Shown here: positions 7,382 through 14,856 of the stretch, in pieces
How the letters are laid out: each line of letters begins with the position of its first letter
How positions within the stretch are numbered: position 1 is the stretch's first letter
Origin: a bacterium
GTDB taxonomy: Archaea > Thermoplasmatota > Thermoplasmata > Lutacidiplasmatales > UBA184
Direction: 5' to 3'
DNA: 33,515 nucleotides
Assembly: GCA_027309555.1 (NCBI GenBank)
Contig: DAIDCO010000016.1
Span: forward strand, 5,732-39,246
Notes under the pieces: model-generated
Databases searched by the model: none
What the model was told of the DNA's origin: nothing
What the model saw: only the letters and a program-made list of their open reading frames with translations
Made by a program: the position numbers and the translations under genes

Positions 7382-7741
7382 CTAGCGGCGTCGGGGAACG
7401 CGCCGGATCCACGCCTTGGCGCCCACGAGCGTTCCCCACGCGCGCCGCGTCGAGAGACCGACCCTGCCGCTCGTGTCGGCCGGACGGTTCCACGCCGCGC
7501 GGGCGCGCGCAAGGTGAAACTGGTCCACCGCCACGATGGCGCGAGGGCCCTCGCTGCGGATGACCCGCAGCGTGAGTTCGGCTCCTCCTTCGTCCGGACC
7601 CAGGGCGGTGCGCAGGGTCTGCTCCCACCAGCGCGGGGAAAGTAGGGGGGGAAGGTGTTCCCCCGCCACCTCGAGGCCGAGGTAGCGGGGTCGGACCGGG
7701 CGAGGCCTACCGGACGAGGTCGATGACTTCCTCGGACTCAC
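7382..7741 (-). CDS. rnp2: Ribonuclease P protein component 2 (Pop5/Rnp2 family)
   Basis: A 119-residue product starting at GTG 7741 inside the 3' end of ftsZ, with a 35-nt overlap. The conserved Pop5 layout is visible: RPRYLGLEVAG near residue 18, a middle strand LTLRVIRSEGPRAIVAVDQFHLARARAAW and a late STRRAWGTLVGAKAWI. Pop5 pairs with Rpp30 in the archaeal RNase P holoenzyme and supports cleavage of the tRNA 5' leader. The GTG is the only canonical start close to the conserved RPRYL, which fits translational coupling to ftsZ. The gene ends convergently 61 nt from the pilin-like gene. Assignment rests on motif recognition by eye. Confidence 0.7.
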   Translation of the reverse strand: MSPRKSSTSSGRPRPVRPRYLGLEVAGEHLPPLLSPRWWEQTLRTALGPDEGGAELTLRVIRSEGPRAIVAVDQFHLARARAAWNRPADTSGRVGLSTRRAWGTLVGAKAWIRRVPRRR

Positions 7742-8912
7742 CGGCGGCGTAGCCCCCCTTCTGCCCGAGGAGGCTCTGCGCGCGGACGCCCGTGATGATG
7801 AGGAGCACCTTGATGGTGTTCTCCATCTCGGGGGAGTTCTCGACCGAGCAGCCCCAGATGATGCGGGCGCGCTTCGAGATCTTGCCACCGACCAGGGCTG
7901 CGGCCTTCTCGGCCTCGCTCACGGTCATGGTCGGTCCACCGATCACGCGGACGAGGGCGCCCGTGGCGTCCTTGAGCTCCACGGAACCGAGGAGCGGGGA
8001 GGTCAGGGCCTCCGTGACCGCTTCGGTGACTCGGTCGGTGGCGCTTTCGCTCTCGCCGAGCCCGATGAGCGCAACCCCGCCGTCCTTCATGACGGTCAGG
8101 ATGTCCGCGTAGTCGAGGTTGACGAGGCCGGGCCGTGTGACGATCTCCGTGATGCCCTTGATCGCGGTCATGAGGACCGCGTCCGCGAGCTTGAAGGCCG
8201 AATCGAGCGGCATGCGGGGGACGAGCTCGAGCAGCTTGTCGTTCTGGATCACGATCGTCGTGTCGCAGACGCGGCGCAGGCGCTCGAGTCCGTCTCGAGC
8301 CTGCTCCATGCGCGCAGCGCCCTCGCCCGCGAACGGGAGAGTAACGACGCCCATGGTGAGCGCCCCGGCCTCCTTGGCGATACGCGCCACGAGGTGGGCC
8401 GAGCCCGTGCCGGTGCCCCCGCCCATGCCTGCGGTGATGAAGACGATGTGAGCACCGTTCAGGAACTGGCGCAGCTCCTCCTCGTTCTCCCGGGCCGCTT
8501 CCTCGCCGATCTCGGGACGCGCTCCGGCGCCGAGGCCCTTCGTGGCCCGTCGGCCGATGAGGATCTTGCGGGGAGCGTGAATCGTCAGGAGGTGTTTTGC
8601 GTCGGTGTTGATCGCGCACATCTCCGCGCCCTGGATCCCCTCCTCGACGCAGCGGTTGATGGTGTTGGAGCCGCCGCCGCCGCATCCGACGATCCGGATG
8701 TTGACCTTCAACGCCTCCGCCAACTTCGCCAGTTCGGCGTCGTCGGGGTTCGCGTAGATCGGCGTGGCCGGCTTCCGTTCCTCGACCAGGGCCTGGTTCT
8801 CCTGGTGTTTCGCGATCGCTTCCTGGATAATGGACTTCATCGGTAGTTCTCCGTTCCCGTTTGTCAGACGAGCGTCATACGCTCCGAGGAAGGACTCTTG
8901 AGATTCGTACAT
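7707..8912 (-). CDS. ftsZ: Cell division GTPase FtsZ
   Basis: 401 residues from the ATG at 8912. The tubulin/FtsZ GTPase core is complete: IRIVGCGGGGSNTINRC, INTDAKHL, the T4 signature GMGGGTGTGSAHLVA and the T7-loop region with NLDYADILTVMKDGGVALIGLG. It polymerises with GTP at midcell to drive cytokinesis. The archaeal FtsZ C-terminal domain follows, ending EEVIDLVR. An alternative start is the ATG at 8840 (MKSIIQEAI), preceded by GGAG at suitable spacing; many archaeal FtsZ proteins start with a similar MKS segment. The earlier ATG is supported by a GATAACG-like box near 8940. The gene overlaps rnp2 by 35 nt and probably heads a two-gene operon. Confidence 0.95.
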   Translation of the reverse strand: MYESQESFLGAYDARLTNGNGELPMKSIIQEAIAKHQENQALVEERKPATPIYANPDDAELAKLAEALKVNIRIVGCGGGGSNTINRCVEEGIQGAEMCAINTDAKHLLTIHAPRKILIGRRATKGLGAGARPEIGEEAARENEEELRQFLNGAHIVFITAGMGGGTGTGSAHLVARIAKEAGALTMGVVTLPFAGEGAARMEQARDGLERLRRVCDTTIVIQNDKLLELVPRMPLDSAFKLADAVLMTAIKGITEIVTRPGLVNLDYADILTVMKDGGVALIGLGESESATDRVTEAVTEALTSPLLGSVELKDATGALVRVIGGPTMTVSEAEKAAALVGGKISKRARIIWGCSVENSPEMENTIKVLLIITGVRAQSLLGQKGGYAAGESEEVIDLVR

Positions 8913-8935
8913 AAACGTTTGCGTTTAACGGAACT

Positions 8936-8946
8936 GTAACGTTATC
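8936..8946 (-). promoter_or_regulatory. ftsZ upstream box with an 8-bp palindrome
   Basis: The minus strand reads GATAACGTTAC, with the palindrome TAACGTTA at 8937-8944, centred about 29 nt before the ATG at 8912. Related AACG motifs recur between here and the start codon (AAACG repeats at 8913-8930). It may be the ftsZ TATA element, a regulator site, or both. Nothing else is seen between 8950 and 9023. Confidence 0.35.
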
Positions 8947-9023
8947 GCGGCTTCACGACTCTCGGTAGTCGGTTGTAACATTTCACGGCTCGGCGTCTGA
9001 TATGCTCAGTGGTCGACCCTCAC

Positions 9024-9863
9024 CTAGGTCTTGGAGAGAATCCCCTCCTGTTCCAGTTGCGTCCTCATACGGTTGAGCGCGTCCGCCATTCGGTTCTTAA
9101 CTTGGGCCATCTCATTCGGTTGCACCTGGTACGGAAGCTTGCCCCACGCCGTGTAACTCAGTGGCAGGCGAAGGAAAAGGCCGAGGTACTCGTCACTCTG
9201 AACCCAAGCACGGTCAGATGCCTTTGCGAACTGGTCCCACCCTTTGCTCCTAACAAGACGAGTGAGGGCTCCGACCGCGTCCTCGTTGATGAAACCTTCG
9301 CCTTGGAAGACGGGTTGAAAGACTCTCTCGATTGTAACGGCCTCTTGGTAAACCCCCCGGAGCAGACGCGCGCGATTCGGCCGGTTGAAGAAATCGACAG
9401 CAGCTAATCCCGCAACCTCCTTGCTGTTCGCTCCCGGACGATCATAGAGCCCGAGCGTCCCGTCGTCGTGAAGCGCGGCCACGACCCATCCATACTCAGG
9501 GACTTTGAACCAGTAGACACGATTACCAGTCGCCACCGAGATCGTTTCAGGATCTCCAACGACCTCAACAAGATTCGTTCGGACGTCTTCATGCACCGGT
9601 GCCTCCCTCTGTTCGAGGGCATTTGAGAGCGCACTTGGGTCGAATGAGCATCCCTCGATGGTCTCATCGTCCTTTACCCCAAGGAACAGGTCGCCTCCGA
9701 AAGTGCTGGCTAGGGCGGCGATAGATTTTCGTAAGCCATGAGTCGGAACCTGCTTTGCCTCCTTGAATTCGAGCCGGACCCATTCAGGATTGGCTTTCAG
9801 ATAGGCCGCTAGTCGTTCTTCAGTCGGGGTAGACCCGGCGAGGAATTTGGCGAACCGCACCAT
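9024..9863 (-). CDS. AlbA_2 / Schlafen-type putative ATP-binding protein
   Basis: 279 residues. The N-terminal part (about 10-110) matches the AlbA_2 (Schlafen AlbA_2-like) pattern: NPEWVRLEFKEAK, then LRKSIAALASTFGGDLFLGVKDD and IEGCSF. These domains occur in prokaryotic transcriptional regulators and in many defence or mobile-element proteins. The remaining 170 residues are not recognised. The start at ATG 9863 is preferred over one at 9935, because 9935 would lie inside the transposase gene and a CCTTTAGG-type box at about 9889-9897 lies 30 nt before 9863. First gene of the accessory island on the ftsZ side. Confidence 0.65.
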   Translation of the reverse strand: MVRFAKFLAGSTPTEERLAAYLKANPEWVRLEFKEAKQVPTHGLRKSIAALASTFGGDLFLGVKDDETIEGCSFDPSALSNALEQREAPVHEDVRTNLVEVVGDPETISVATGNRVYWFKVPEYGWVVAALHDDGTLGLYDRPGANSKEVAGLAAVDFFNRPNRARLLRGVYQEAVTIERVFQPVFQGEGFINEDAVGALTRLVRSKGWDQFAKASDRAWVQSDEYLGLFLRLPLSYTAWGKLPYQVQPNEMAQVKNRMADALNRMRTQLEQEGILSKT

Positions 9864-9889
9864 TTGGCTCTGAGAACCCTCCTCATTCC

Positions 9890-11086
9890 CTAAAGGTTCG
9901 CCCTCTTGCTTGCCTCCTCGATAATCCGCTTCCACCGGAATCCGTCTCCGACCGGAATCCCCGCCGCCTCGCCGGGCGTCATGCCGAGCGCTTGGTGCTC
10001 TCGCACGAGGTTATAGTGGACTCGTAGGCCCTCGGCGAGGATCACCGTTCCGAGTTCCCCGTCGAACGCGCGCATGACCTTGAACCGTTCCTTCTCGGTT
10101 CCATGGAACCGCTCGATGCGGTTGTTCGACTCTTTGGCCCGGATGCTCGGGACCCGCTTGTGCGGGTTGAACTGACCGCCGTGGACGAACTTCGGATCAT
10201 CGAAGGCCGTCGCCTTCCGCCCGAGTTCCTTATTGACGGCCTCGGGATATGCCTTCATTCCGTCGGTGAGAACGTCCACCGGGCGGTCCGGCGTGACGGC
10301 CTTGGCTTTGTGGATCGGAGTGCGGGTGTTGGCGAGGCTTCGGTTATCGCTGACGTGGGTTGCGAGCAGGAACCGGGTCTCATGGTCGATGACGTTCCAG
10401 AGATACTCGTTCTTTCCGTTCACATTCACTACCGTCTCGTCGATGTGCCAGCGGTCGGAGGTCCGTGCTCCCTGTGCGTCCATCCACTCGGCCGCGAGTT
10501 TGGAGTAGTGGACGACCCACCGGAAGACCGTCATGTGCGATACGCGTAGCTGTTCGACCTGTTCGAGATGTTCCCGGACCTTGCGGATGCTCATGCCCCG
10601 GAAGTAGAGATCGAGGGCGCGGGCGATGTTGGTCGGGTCGGCGCGGCGCTTGGCGAACCCCTCTCGACCGATGAACCGCCGACCGCACGACTTACAGACG
10701 TACGTTTGAACGTCCCCGCTCTTGTTGTGTCTGATGCCCCGGAGGGTAACCGTCTCCGACCGGCACGCGTCACACCGGACCTTCGTCTCAGCGAGAGCGG
10801 GATCGGATTCCTCGAAACCGATCTTGTATCGGACCGCGACGATGTGGATACAGGTCATCGAAGTCGCCCGGAAGAAGTCGCAAGCGCAGGACCACCGACC
10901 CGACTTCTCGGCGACCGTGTATGCCGACGCCGGATGGCTCTGGGACCGAACCGAGTAGGTCTTCGGTGCGACCTCCCGAATCTGGTCCCCGCGAGCCACA
11001 ATGGCGAGCGCGGGGGTCCGCTGGTCCGTCCATGCGTGGGCCTTCCACCAGTCAGCCTCGCCCATCTGCTCCACCGCTTCCGTCAT
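9890..11086 (-). CDS. DDE transposase (IS6/IS240-like) with SWIM and zinc-ribbon domains
   Basis: 398 residues from the ATG at 11086, which has a purine-rich GGAGGGTGAGGAG ribosome-binding site directly upstream. Domains in order: a SWIM zinc finger (Cys67-x-Cys69, Cys79-x-His81), a four-cysteine zinc ribbon (105, 108, 131, 134), a helix-turn-helix region (about 150-190), and an RNase H-fold DDE domain with candidate catalytic residues Asp216 (HIDETVV), Asp275 (LTDGMKAY) and Glu325 (NNRIERFHG). It appears intact. I found no clear terminal inverted repeats on either side, so the ends of an insertion sequence are undefined. The gene lies divergent from an AbrB-like gene across a palindrome-rich region. 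Confidence 0.85.
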   Translation of the reverse strand: MTEAVEQMGEADWWKAHAWTDQRTPALAIVARGDQIREVAPKTYSVRSQSHPASAYTVAEKSGRWSCACDFFRATSMTCIHIVAVRYKIGFEESDPALAETKVRCDACRSETVTLRGIRHNKSGDVQTYVCKSCGRRFIGREGFAKRRADPTNIARALDLYFRGMSIRKVREHLEQVEQLRVSHMTVFRWVVHYSKLAAEWMDAQGARTSDRWHIDETVVNVNGKNEYLWNVIDHETRFLLATHVSDNRSLANTRTPIHKAKAVTPDRPVDVLTDGMKAYPEAVNKELGRKATAFDDPKFVHGGQFNPHKRVPSIRAKESNNRIERFHGTEKERFKVMRAFDGELGTVILAEGLRVHYNLVREHQALGMTPGEAAGIPVGDGFRWKRIIEEASKRANL

Positions 11087-11122
11087 TCTCCTCACCCTCC
11101 GCGCGTAGGCTATGCGTATCCT

Positions 11123-11143
11123 ATACTCTCGTGAGTATTTAAG
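11123..11143 (-). promoter_or_regulatory. Inverted repeat overlapping a TATA-like box
   Basis: ATACTC (11123-11128) and GAGTAT (11133-11138) form a perfect 6-bp inverted repeat around TCGT. It overlaps the minus-strand TATA-like sequence CTTAAATA (11136-11143), about 50 nt before the transposase ATG. A protein bound here would block the transposase promoter. Confidence 0.45.
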
Positions 11144-11158
11144 CGAATCGGCTATTGG

Positions 11159-11179
11159 TATGCCTACATGTAGGGCATA
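11159..11179. promoter_or_regulatory. Near-perfect 21-bp palindrome, operator candidate
   Basis: The core CTACATGTAG (10 bp, perfect) is flanked by TATGC on the left and GGCATA on the right, with a single extra G breaking the symmetry. It ends 19 nt before the ATG of the AbrB-like gene and lies in the divergent region with the transposase. Autoregulation by the AbrB-like protein is a reasonable inference. Confidence 0.45.
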
Positions 11180-11198
11180 GTTATGTAGTCGCCCGCCC

Positions 11199-11423
11199 AT
11201 GAGAGTGATGGGAGGGTCGGTGTCAGCGTTCGTATCCTCGATACAGAAGGTACGCGATGGGTCCGAATCCTTGAGGTCCACGATCCCGGACGGGGTCGCC
11301 AAGATCCTCAATGCGGTCCCCGACGGCAAACTTGTTTGGTCGGTCGATCTCAAGGCCGGCCGCGTGACAGTCTCGGCGGAGCCCCCGTCATCATCGGGAA
11401 AGAAGTCATCAAGGTCGGACTGA
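11199..11423 (+). CDS. Small AbrB/SpoVT-like DNA-binding protein
   Basis: 74 residues. The segment KVRDGSESLRSTIPDGVAKI, followed by a loop and LVWSVDLKAGRVTVSAE, matches the swapped-hairpin AbrB pattern (a strand, TIP, a helix, then paired strands). Such proteins dimerise on palindromic operators and often serve as transition regulators or antitoxins. A 21-bp palindrome lies just upstream. Divergent from the transposase, so it may repress it. No toxin gene follows directly. An internal ATG at 11208 is also possible. A weak hairpin (AAGGCA at 11450-11455, TGCCTT at 11465-11470) follows and may end transcription. Confidence 0.55.
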   Translation: MRVMGGSVSAFVSSIQKVRDGSESLRSTIPDGVAKILNAVPDGKLVWSVDLKAGRVTVSAEPPSSSGKKSSRSD

Positions 11424-11561
11424 CGCGACGTACCGACGGACGCGTCTAAAAGGCATTTCAAACTTGCCTTCCACCTGATTTCTTACGTCACTTATCTAAC
11501 GCTTCGTTTATCTATTCGAAAGACCTCATATCAAACGCATCGTTCAAGATGTGTTGCGGCC

Positions 11562-11816
11562 ATGATGGAAGAGTCTGTGCGAGATACTGAAGTTGAAGAG
11601 CGAGTCTTCGAGATACTGACTCAGGACCCGGAGAGAATCTGGAACGTCGCGACTCTGGCGAAACAGGTGGGATGCTCCCGTGCCAAGATCGACCGGGCGT
11701 TCATCGCTCTCGAAGTTCAGGACAAGATCACGGTCGAGCGCTTAGTCGGGAACTCTTGGATTCCACGGCTCAAGAGGCACGACGCCGGCAACGGAACGCG
11801 GCGCAAGGGTGCCTGA
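11562..11816 (+). CDS. Small winged-helix protein
   Basis: 84 residues. ERVFEILTQDPERIWNVATLAKQVGCSRAKIDRAFIALEVQDKI reads as three helices with a helix-turn-helix, followed by a short beta-wing (ITVERLVGNSWIPRL). The ATG at 11562 lies about 32 nt after CTCATATCA (11526-11534), a good TATA position. It ends 66 nt before the methyltransferase and points the same way, so it may control the restriction-modification genes, although it does not resemble classic controller (C) proteins. Confidence 0.6.
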   Translation: MMEESVRDTEVEERVFEILTQDPERIWNVATLAKQVGCSRAKIDRAFIALEVQDKITVERLVGNSWIPRLKRHDAGNGTRRKGA

Positions 11817-11882
11817 GGCACCGTCACCCGTTTCGGCATCTCTCTTTCGAGTGGAAAAAGGGGGGAGGGGGTCCGGGTTCTG

Positions 11883-13241
11883 ATGGTCGTTACCGCAAGG
11901 GCATGGGGGGACCTCAAGGCATCGGAGATACGTCCCCTGAATGGGAACGGCAGGGGTCCAGCCGCCTATGACCCGGCGTTTACGGGGAACCGAACCGAAC
12001 CCCTGCATCGATGGGTCCCTTGGATTGCCGGTTACTCTGCCAAGTTAGTCAATGACGCTCTCGAAGCGTACAACGGCCGCACCACCAAGTCCCGCGTTTT
12101 GGACCCGTTCGCCGGCGTCGGAACGACCCTGCTCGAAGCCCGGTTCCACGGTTGCGACACCATAGGGTTCGAGATCAACCCGTGGGCCGCCCTCGTATCA
12201 CGCACTAAGCTCGCCGCCGGCATCGAACTACGCGCCGATGACCTCGGCAGGGCCGTTGATTCGTATCGCACGTTTGTCGCGTCGAAACCGAAACCGGAGC
12301 GCGGGCCCCCCGACGGATTCAGGACCCGCATTCCGTTCTTCAGTCCCCGTGTGGAGCGCAAGGTTCTCGCCGCGCTCGATTACATGGCCTCCATCGACAA
12401 CGTATGGGTCAGAGACGCCTTCCGTATGGCACTCGGCTCTGTAATGGTGTCATTCTCGAACTACACGTACGAGCCGTCCCTCGGGTCGCGCCCGGGCGCC
12501 GGCAAGCCTCTCATCGATAACGCCGACGTCGACGCGGTTCTGTCGGCGAAGTTGGACCAGTTCTCCGCCGATATCCGCGTGTTGGAAAAGACAGGGAGCA
12601 CACCCGACACGGAGCGGAAGGTCTACAACGCGAGCTTCCTCGATTATGCAAGCCTCGAACACGGAAAGGTAGACCTGGCGATCACTTCCCCACCGTACTT
12701 GAACAACTACCACTACGTCCGAAACACGCGCCCTCAGATGTGGTGGCTCGGGCTCGTATCCGATGGCGCCGCGCAAAAGGATGTCGAGGAACGTAGCATG
12801 GGAAAGTACTGGCAAACCGTACGCGGCGGGGACCCGATCCATCTCACATTCCCCCATGAAGAGATAGCGCACACCCTCCGACGTCTCCGCGCGATACGAA
12901 CGGAACACGGAGTCTACGGGGGGAAGGGGTGGGCTAACTACGTCGCCTCGTACTTCAACGACACCTACCGCTACCTCACCGTTCTAAACGCGGCTCTGCG
13001 CCCCGGGGGCCGCGCGATCATCGTCGTAGGAAACTCAATCGTTCAAGGCGTCCCAGTACCTGTAGAGAAGTACCTTGCCGAGATTGGGGAAATGGTGGGG
13101 TTCTCCCACGAGGCCACGAATGGGCTCCGCTCCACGAGGGTAGGAGGGAGCATTCTGAACTCCTCGGTGCGAAGAGGGGCGAAGCCCTCTGGCGGAACAG
13201 GACTATATGAGACGGCGGTAATCCTCCGCCGCCTTGTGTGA
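11883..13241 (+). CDS. DNA methyltransferase (N6-adenine or N4-cytosine class)
   Basis: 452 residues. The SAM-binding motif I is DPFAGVGTT (74-82), followed by an acidic FEINP (96-100). The catalytic motif IV is TSPPYLNNYHYVRNTRPQ (268-285), the (S/N/D)PPY type used for amino methylation. Motif I comes about 190 residues before motif IV; the region between includes SFSNYTYEPSLGSRP and may hold target recognition. The C-terminal part contains LRPGGRAIIVVGNS. It overlaps the following Eco29kI-like endonuclease by 8 nt, so it is probably the modification half of a restriction system. Eco29kI itself is paired with a 5-methylcytosine enzyme, so this pairing with an amino-methyltransferase is different. 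Confidence 0.85.
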   Translation: MVVTARAWGDLKASEIRPLNGNGRGPAAYDPAFTGNRTEPLHRWVPWIAGYSAKLVNDALEAYNGRTTKSRVLDPFAGVGTTLLEARFHGCDTIGFEINPWAALVSRTKLAAGIELRADDLGRAVDSYRTFVASKPKPERGPPDGFRTRIPFFSPRVERKVLAALDYMASIDNVWVRDAFRMALGSVMVSFSNYTYEPSLGSRPGAGKPLIDNADVDAVLSAKLDQFSADIRVLEKTGSTPDTERKVYNASFLDYASLEHGKVDLAITSPPYLNNYHYVRNTRPQMWWLGLVSDGAAQKDVEERSMGKYWQTVRGGDPIHLTFPHEEIAHTLRRLRAIRTEHGVYGGKGWANYVASYFNDTYRYLTVLNAALRPGGRAIIVVGNSIVQGVPVPVEKYLAEIGEMVGFSHEATNGLRSTRVGGSILNSSVRRGAKPSGGTGLYETAVILRRLV

Positions 13242-13662
13242 CCAGCATCACTTCGCATTCGAGATTGACGTCGCGATTCGGCGTCAAGTAATCGACAAGT
13301 TGGAAGCGAGTCCCGCGCATCCACTCTCGCTGACGGCCGCGCCTCCGGTCAAGGGAGTATACGTACTCTATCGAAGCAGTGCACTCGTCTACGCGGGAAA
13401 GGCACTTGATACGACTCTACGGACCCGCCTGGCTCAGCACTTCCGAAAAATTGCGGGAAGGCAGAACGTCGATACCGACGAGATGACGTGCAGGTACCTT
13501 GAGATCGATAGTGATTGGTTCGTTCGTGCAGCGGAGGACGCGCTTATTAACGCATATCAACCGGCTTGGAACGCTTCGGGGTTTGGGAGCCATGATCCCG
13601 GGAGAGGCCGCCCCGGGATTCGGACTTCTCGCTGGGACCAAGATTTTCCCCCACGTCCTTAG
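13234..13662 (+). CDS. GIY-YIG restriction endonuclease, Eco29kI-like
   Basis: 142 residues from TTG 13234, overlapping the methyltransferase stop by 8 nt. The GIY-YIG fold is visible: GVYVLY (Tyr43), VYAGKA (Tyr53), RTRLAQHF (Arg65, His69), AEDALI (Glu101) and WNASGFGSHDPGRGR (Asn113). These match by order and spacing the catalytic residues known for Eco29kI (two Tyr, Arg, His, Glu, Asn). The GFGxHDPGxGR and SRWD stretch is characteristic of that family. Role: double-strand cleavage at an unmethylated palindromic site. The recognition sequence cannot be read from the sequence. The protein is shorter than Eco29kI at both ends. Its last 116 nt overlap a convergent small gene. Confidence 0.8.
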   Translation: MCDQHHFAFEIDVAIRRQVIDKLEASPAHPLSLTAAPPVKGVYVLYRSSALVYAGKALDTTLRTRLAQHFRKIAGRQNVDTDEMTCRYLEIDSDWFVRAAEDALINAYQPAWNASGFGSHDPGRGRPGIRTSRWDQDFPPRP

Positions 13663-13810
13663 GGGTTTCAGAGTTGCGACGACGTGGACGCATGACCGCT
13701 TCAATTCGCCGAGCGGTCCCTTCCAGAATCTCCGGGGGGCATCCTACTGATCGGAGTATACGCCTGACATCGGATTTGACTGCAAAGTTCTTGGTTGAGA
13801 CCCGGGCCAT
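13547..13810 (-). CDS. Small hypothetical protein opposite the endonuclease 3' end
   Basis: 87 residues from an ATG at 13810. The first 45 residues (with KSDVRRILRSVGCPPEILEG) look like two or three amphipathic helices; the rest is charged and Ser/Gly-rich and lies antisense to the endonuclease gene. The main support is a TATA-like GATTATTC box at 13833-13841, exactly in leaderless position. I do not recognise the family. A role in controlling the endonuclease through antisense overlap is only a possibility. Confidence 0.4.
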   Translation of the reverse strand: MARVSTKNFAVKSDVRRILRSVGCPPEILEGTARRIEAVMRPRRRNSETPKDVGENLGPSEKSESRGGLSRDHGSQTPKRSKPVDMR

Positions 13811-13832
13811 AGTGGATCAGTCCCGGCCCGGT

Positions 13833-13841
13833 GAATAATCA
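13833..13841 (-). promoter_or_regulatory. TATA-like box for the small antisense gene
   Basis: The minus strand reads GATTATTCA, centred 27 nt before the ATG at 13810, the spacing expected for a leaderless archaeal transcript. Confidence 0.4.
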
Positions 13842-13900
13842 ATCTTGCCCGAGCGGAAAGTGGAAGCTGTATCGGAAGGGGTTGGGGAATCCCGACGACC

Positions 13901-14563
13901 CTAGCTATCGTCCACTTCGATGTACTTCCGTCGGAGCTTGGGGAAGTCCGAGTGGACACGAGCCTTGAGTTTCGCTGGGTTAAGCGGCAGGATTTCCTTC
14001 TTGGTCTCGATGGTTGCCCTGCGAAACCAGGTCTCTGTGCTATCGAAGAATCTACGTCCGACCGCCCTCCCCTGCTCCGTAAGTTCGATCACCCACGGTT
14101 GGTGCTGGACTTGAGTCGGGTCGTGGCGCCTAATGACGATCAATCCCGCGCTCTCCAAGCGGTCGAGGTCGCTATCGATATTCTCAGGAACGGGTCCCTT
14201 CCTTTCTGCCACAAAATTGTCATGTGGGAAGGCGCTCCCGAGTCCATTCGCTTCCGCCCGCTTCAGCTGGTAAAACAACATCTTATTGAGACTGTACTTC
14301 CGGAGCACCCACGGAACCTCGATTCCGCCGATTGGTGCGGTGAGCATCGACAAGAGCGACGCGTCCCGCAGTTCGCTGAGTCCAACGGCTCGGGCCATCT
14401 TCTCATAATACGCCCGAAGGGCCCCTACGGGATCGATGTACACACTGCCCGATTTGGGGTCTTTCGCTCCCTCAACACCCTCAACGTGGACTGGGAATCC
14501 ACTGTCCAGTAGGACGTCAACATCGGTCGTTATAGACTGAAGGGCCGGCTTTGATACTGTCAA
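13901..14563 (-). CDS. Unknown protein with Panacea/SocA-like segment
   Basis: 220 residues from TTG 14563, third gene of a compact operon; it starts 5 nt after the preceding stop. Residues about 88-165 contain LNKMLFYQLKRAEA, FVAERKGPVPENIDSDLDRL, ESAGLIVI and a late ELTEQGRAVG. This resembles the Panacea (SocA-type, DUF4065-like) antitoxin pattern in which a leading helix is followed by a GPV motif and a winged helix with a terminal LTxxG. The resemblance is by eye and the family is unproven. The N-terminal 80 residues and the basic C-terminus (KLRRKYIEVDD) are not recognised. If it is an antitoxin, the preceding small genes could be its toxin. Confidence 0.55.
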   Translation of the reverse strand: MTVSKPALQSITTDVDVLLDSGFPVHVEGVEGAKDPKSGSVYIDPVGALRAYYEKMARAVGLSELRDASLLSMLTAPIGGIEVPWVLRKYSLNKMLFYQLKRAEANGLGSAFPHDNFVAERKGPVPENIDSDLDRLESAGLIVIRRHDPTQVQHQPWVIELTEQGRAVGRRFFDSTETWFRRATIETKKEILPLNPAKLKARVHSDFPKLRRKYIEVDDS

Positions 14564-14567
14564 CGCT

Positions 14568-14852
14568 TCACCTTCCTTTCTTTGGTTTGTACCTTGCTCT
14601 CTCTATCCCTATGCACCGCCGACCCTGGTCGTCGTTGAGCACCTTGAGTACCATTATGACCAACTGCCCGTCGATGTCAGTCACTGCTGGTTCCTGCCAG
14701 GAGCTGTTTGGCGGGAACTCACGGCGGTTGACAATGACCCGCCGTACGCATCGGATCAGGACCGCCACTGGGACTTTGCCCGCGGCCTGGGTGGAAACCC
14801 ATAGCCTGAAAAACGGCCCAACGGGCTCCGACCATTCGACCCAAGGCGCCAA
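14568..14852 (-). CDS. Small hypothetical protein, middle gene of unknown operon
   Basis: 94 residues from TTG 14852. The start is supported by a strong GGAGGTG Shine-Dalgarno sequence ending 7 nt before it. That site lies inside a small hairpin, CCACC-GGA-GGTGG, which could regulate initiation. The protein has an early aromatic stretch (PFFRLWVSTQ), a basic middle (LIRCVRRVIVNRREF) and two likely strands (GQLVIMVLKVL and RCIGIERARYK). No family is recognised. It sits 4 nt after the upstream stop and 4 nt before the downstream start, so co-translation with both neighbours is likely. Confidence 0.5.
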   Translation of the reverse strand: MAPWVEWSEPVGPFFRLWVSTQAAGKVPVAVLIRCVRRVIVNRREFPPNSSWQEPAVTDIDGQLVIMVLKVLNDDQGRRCIGIERARYKPKKGR

Positions 14853-14856
14853 CGGG

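Noticed and set aside
11087-11461. Upstream extension of the transposase frame by 125 codons
   Set aside because: It would cover the promoter, palindromes and the AbrB-like gene; the ATG at 11086 has a strong ribosome-binding site.
11450-11470. Strong terminator after the AbrB-like gene
   Set aside because: Only a 6-bp stem without a U-tract; noted as weak within the gene entry.
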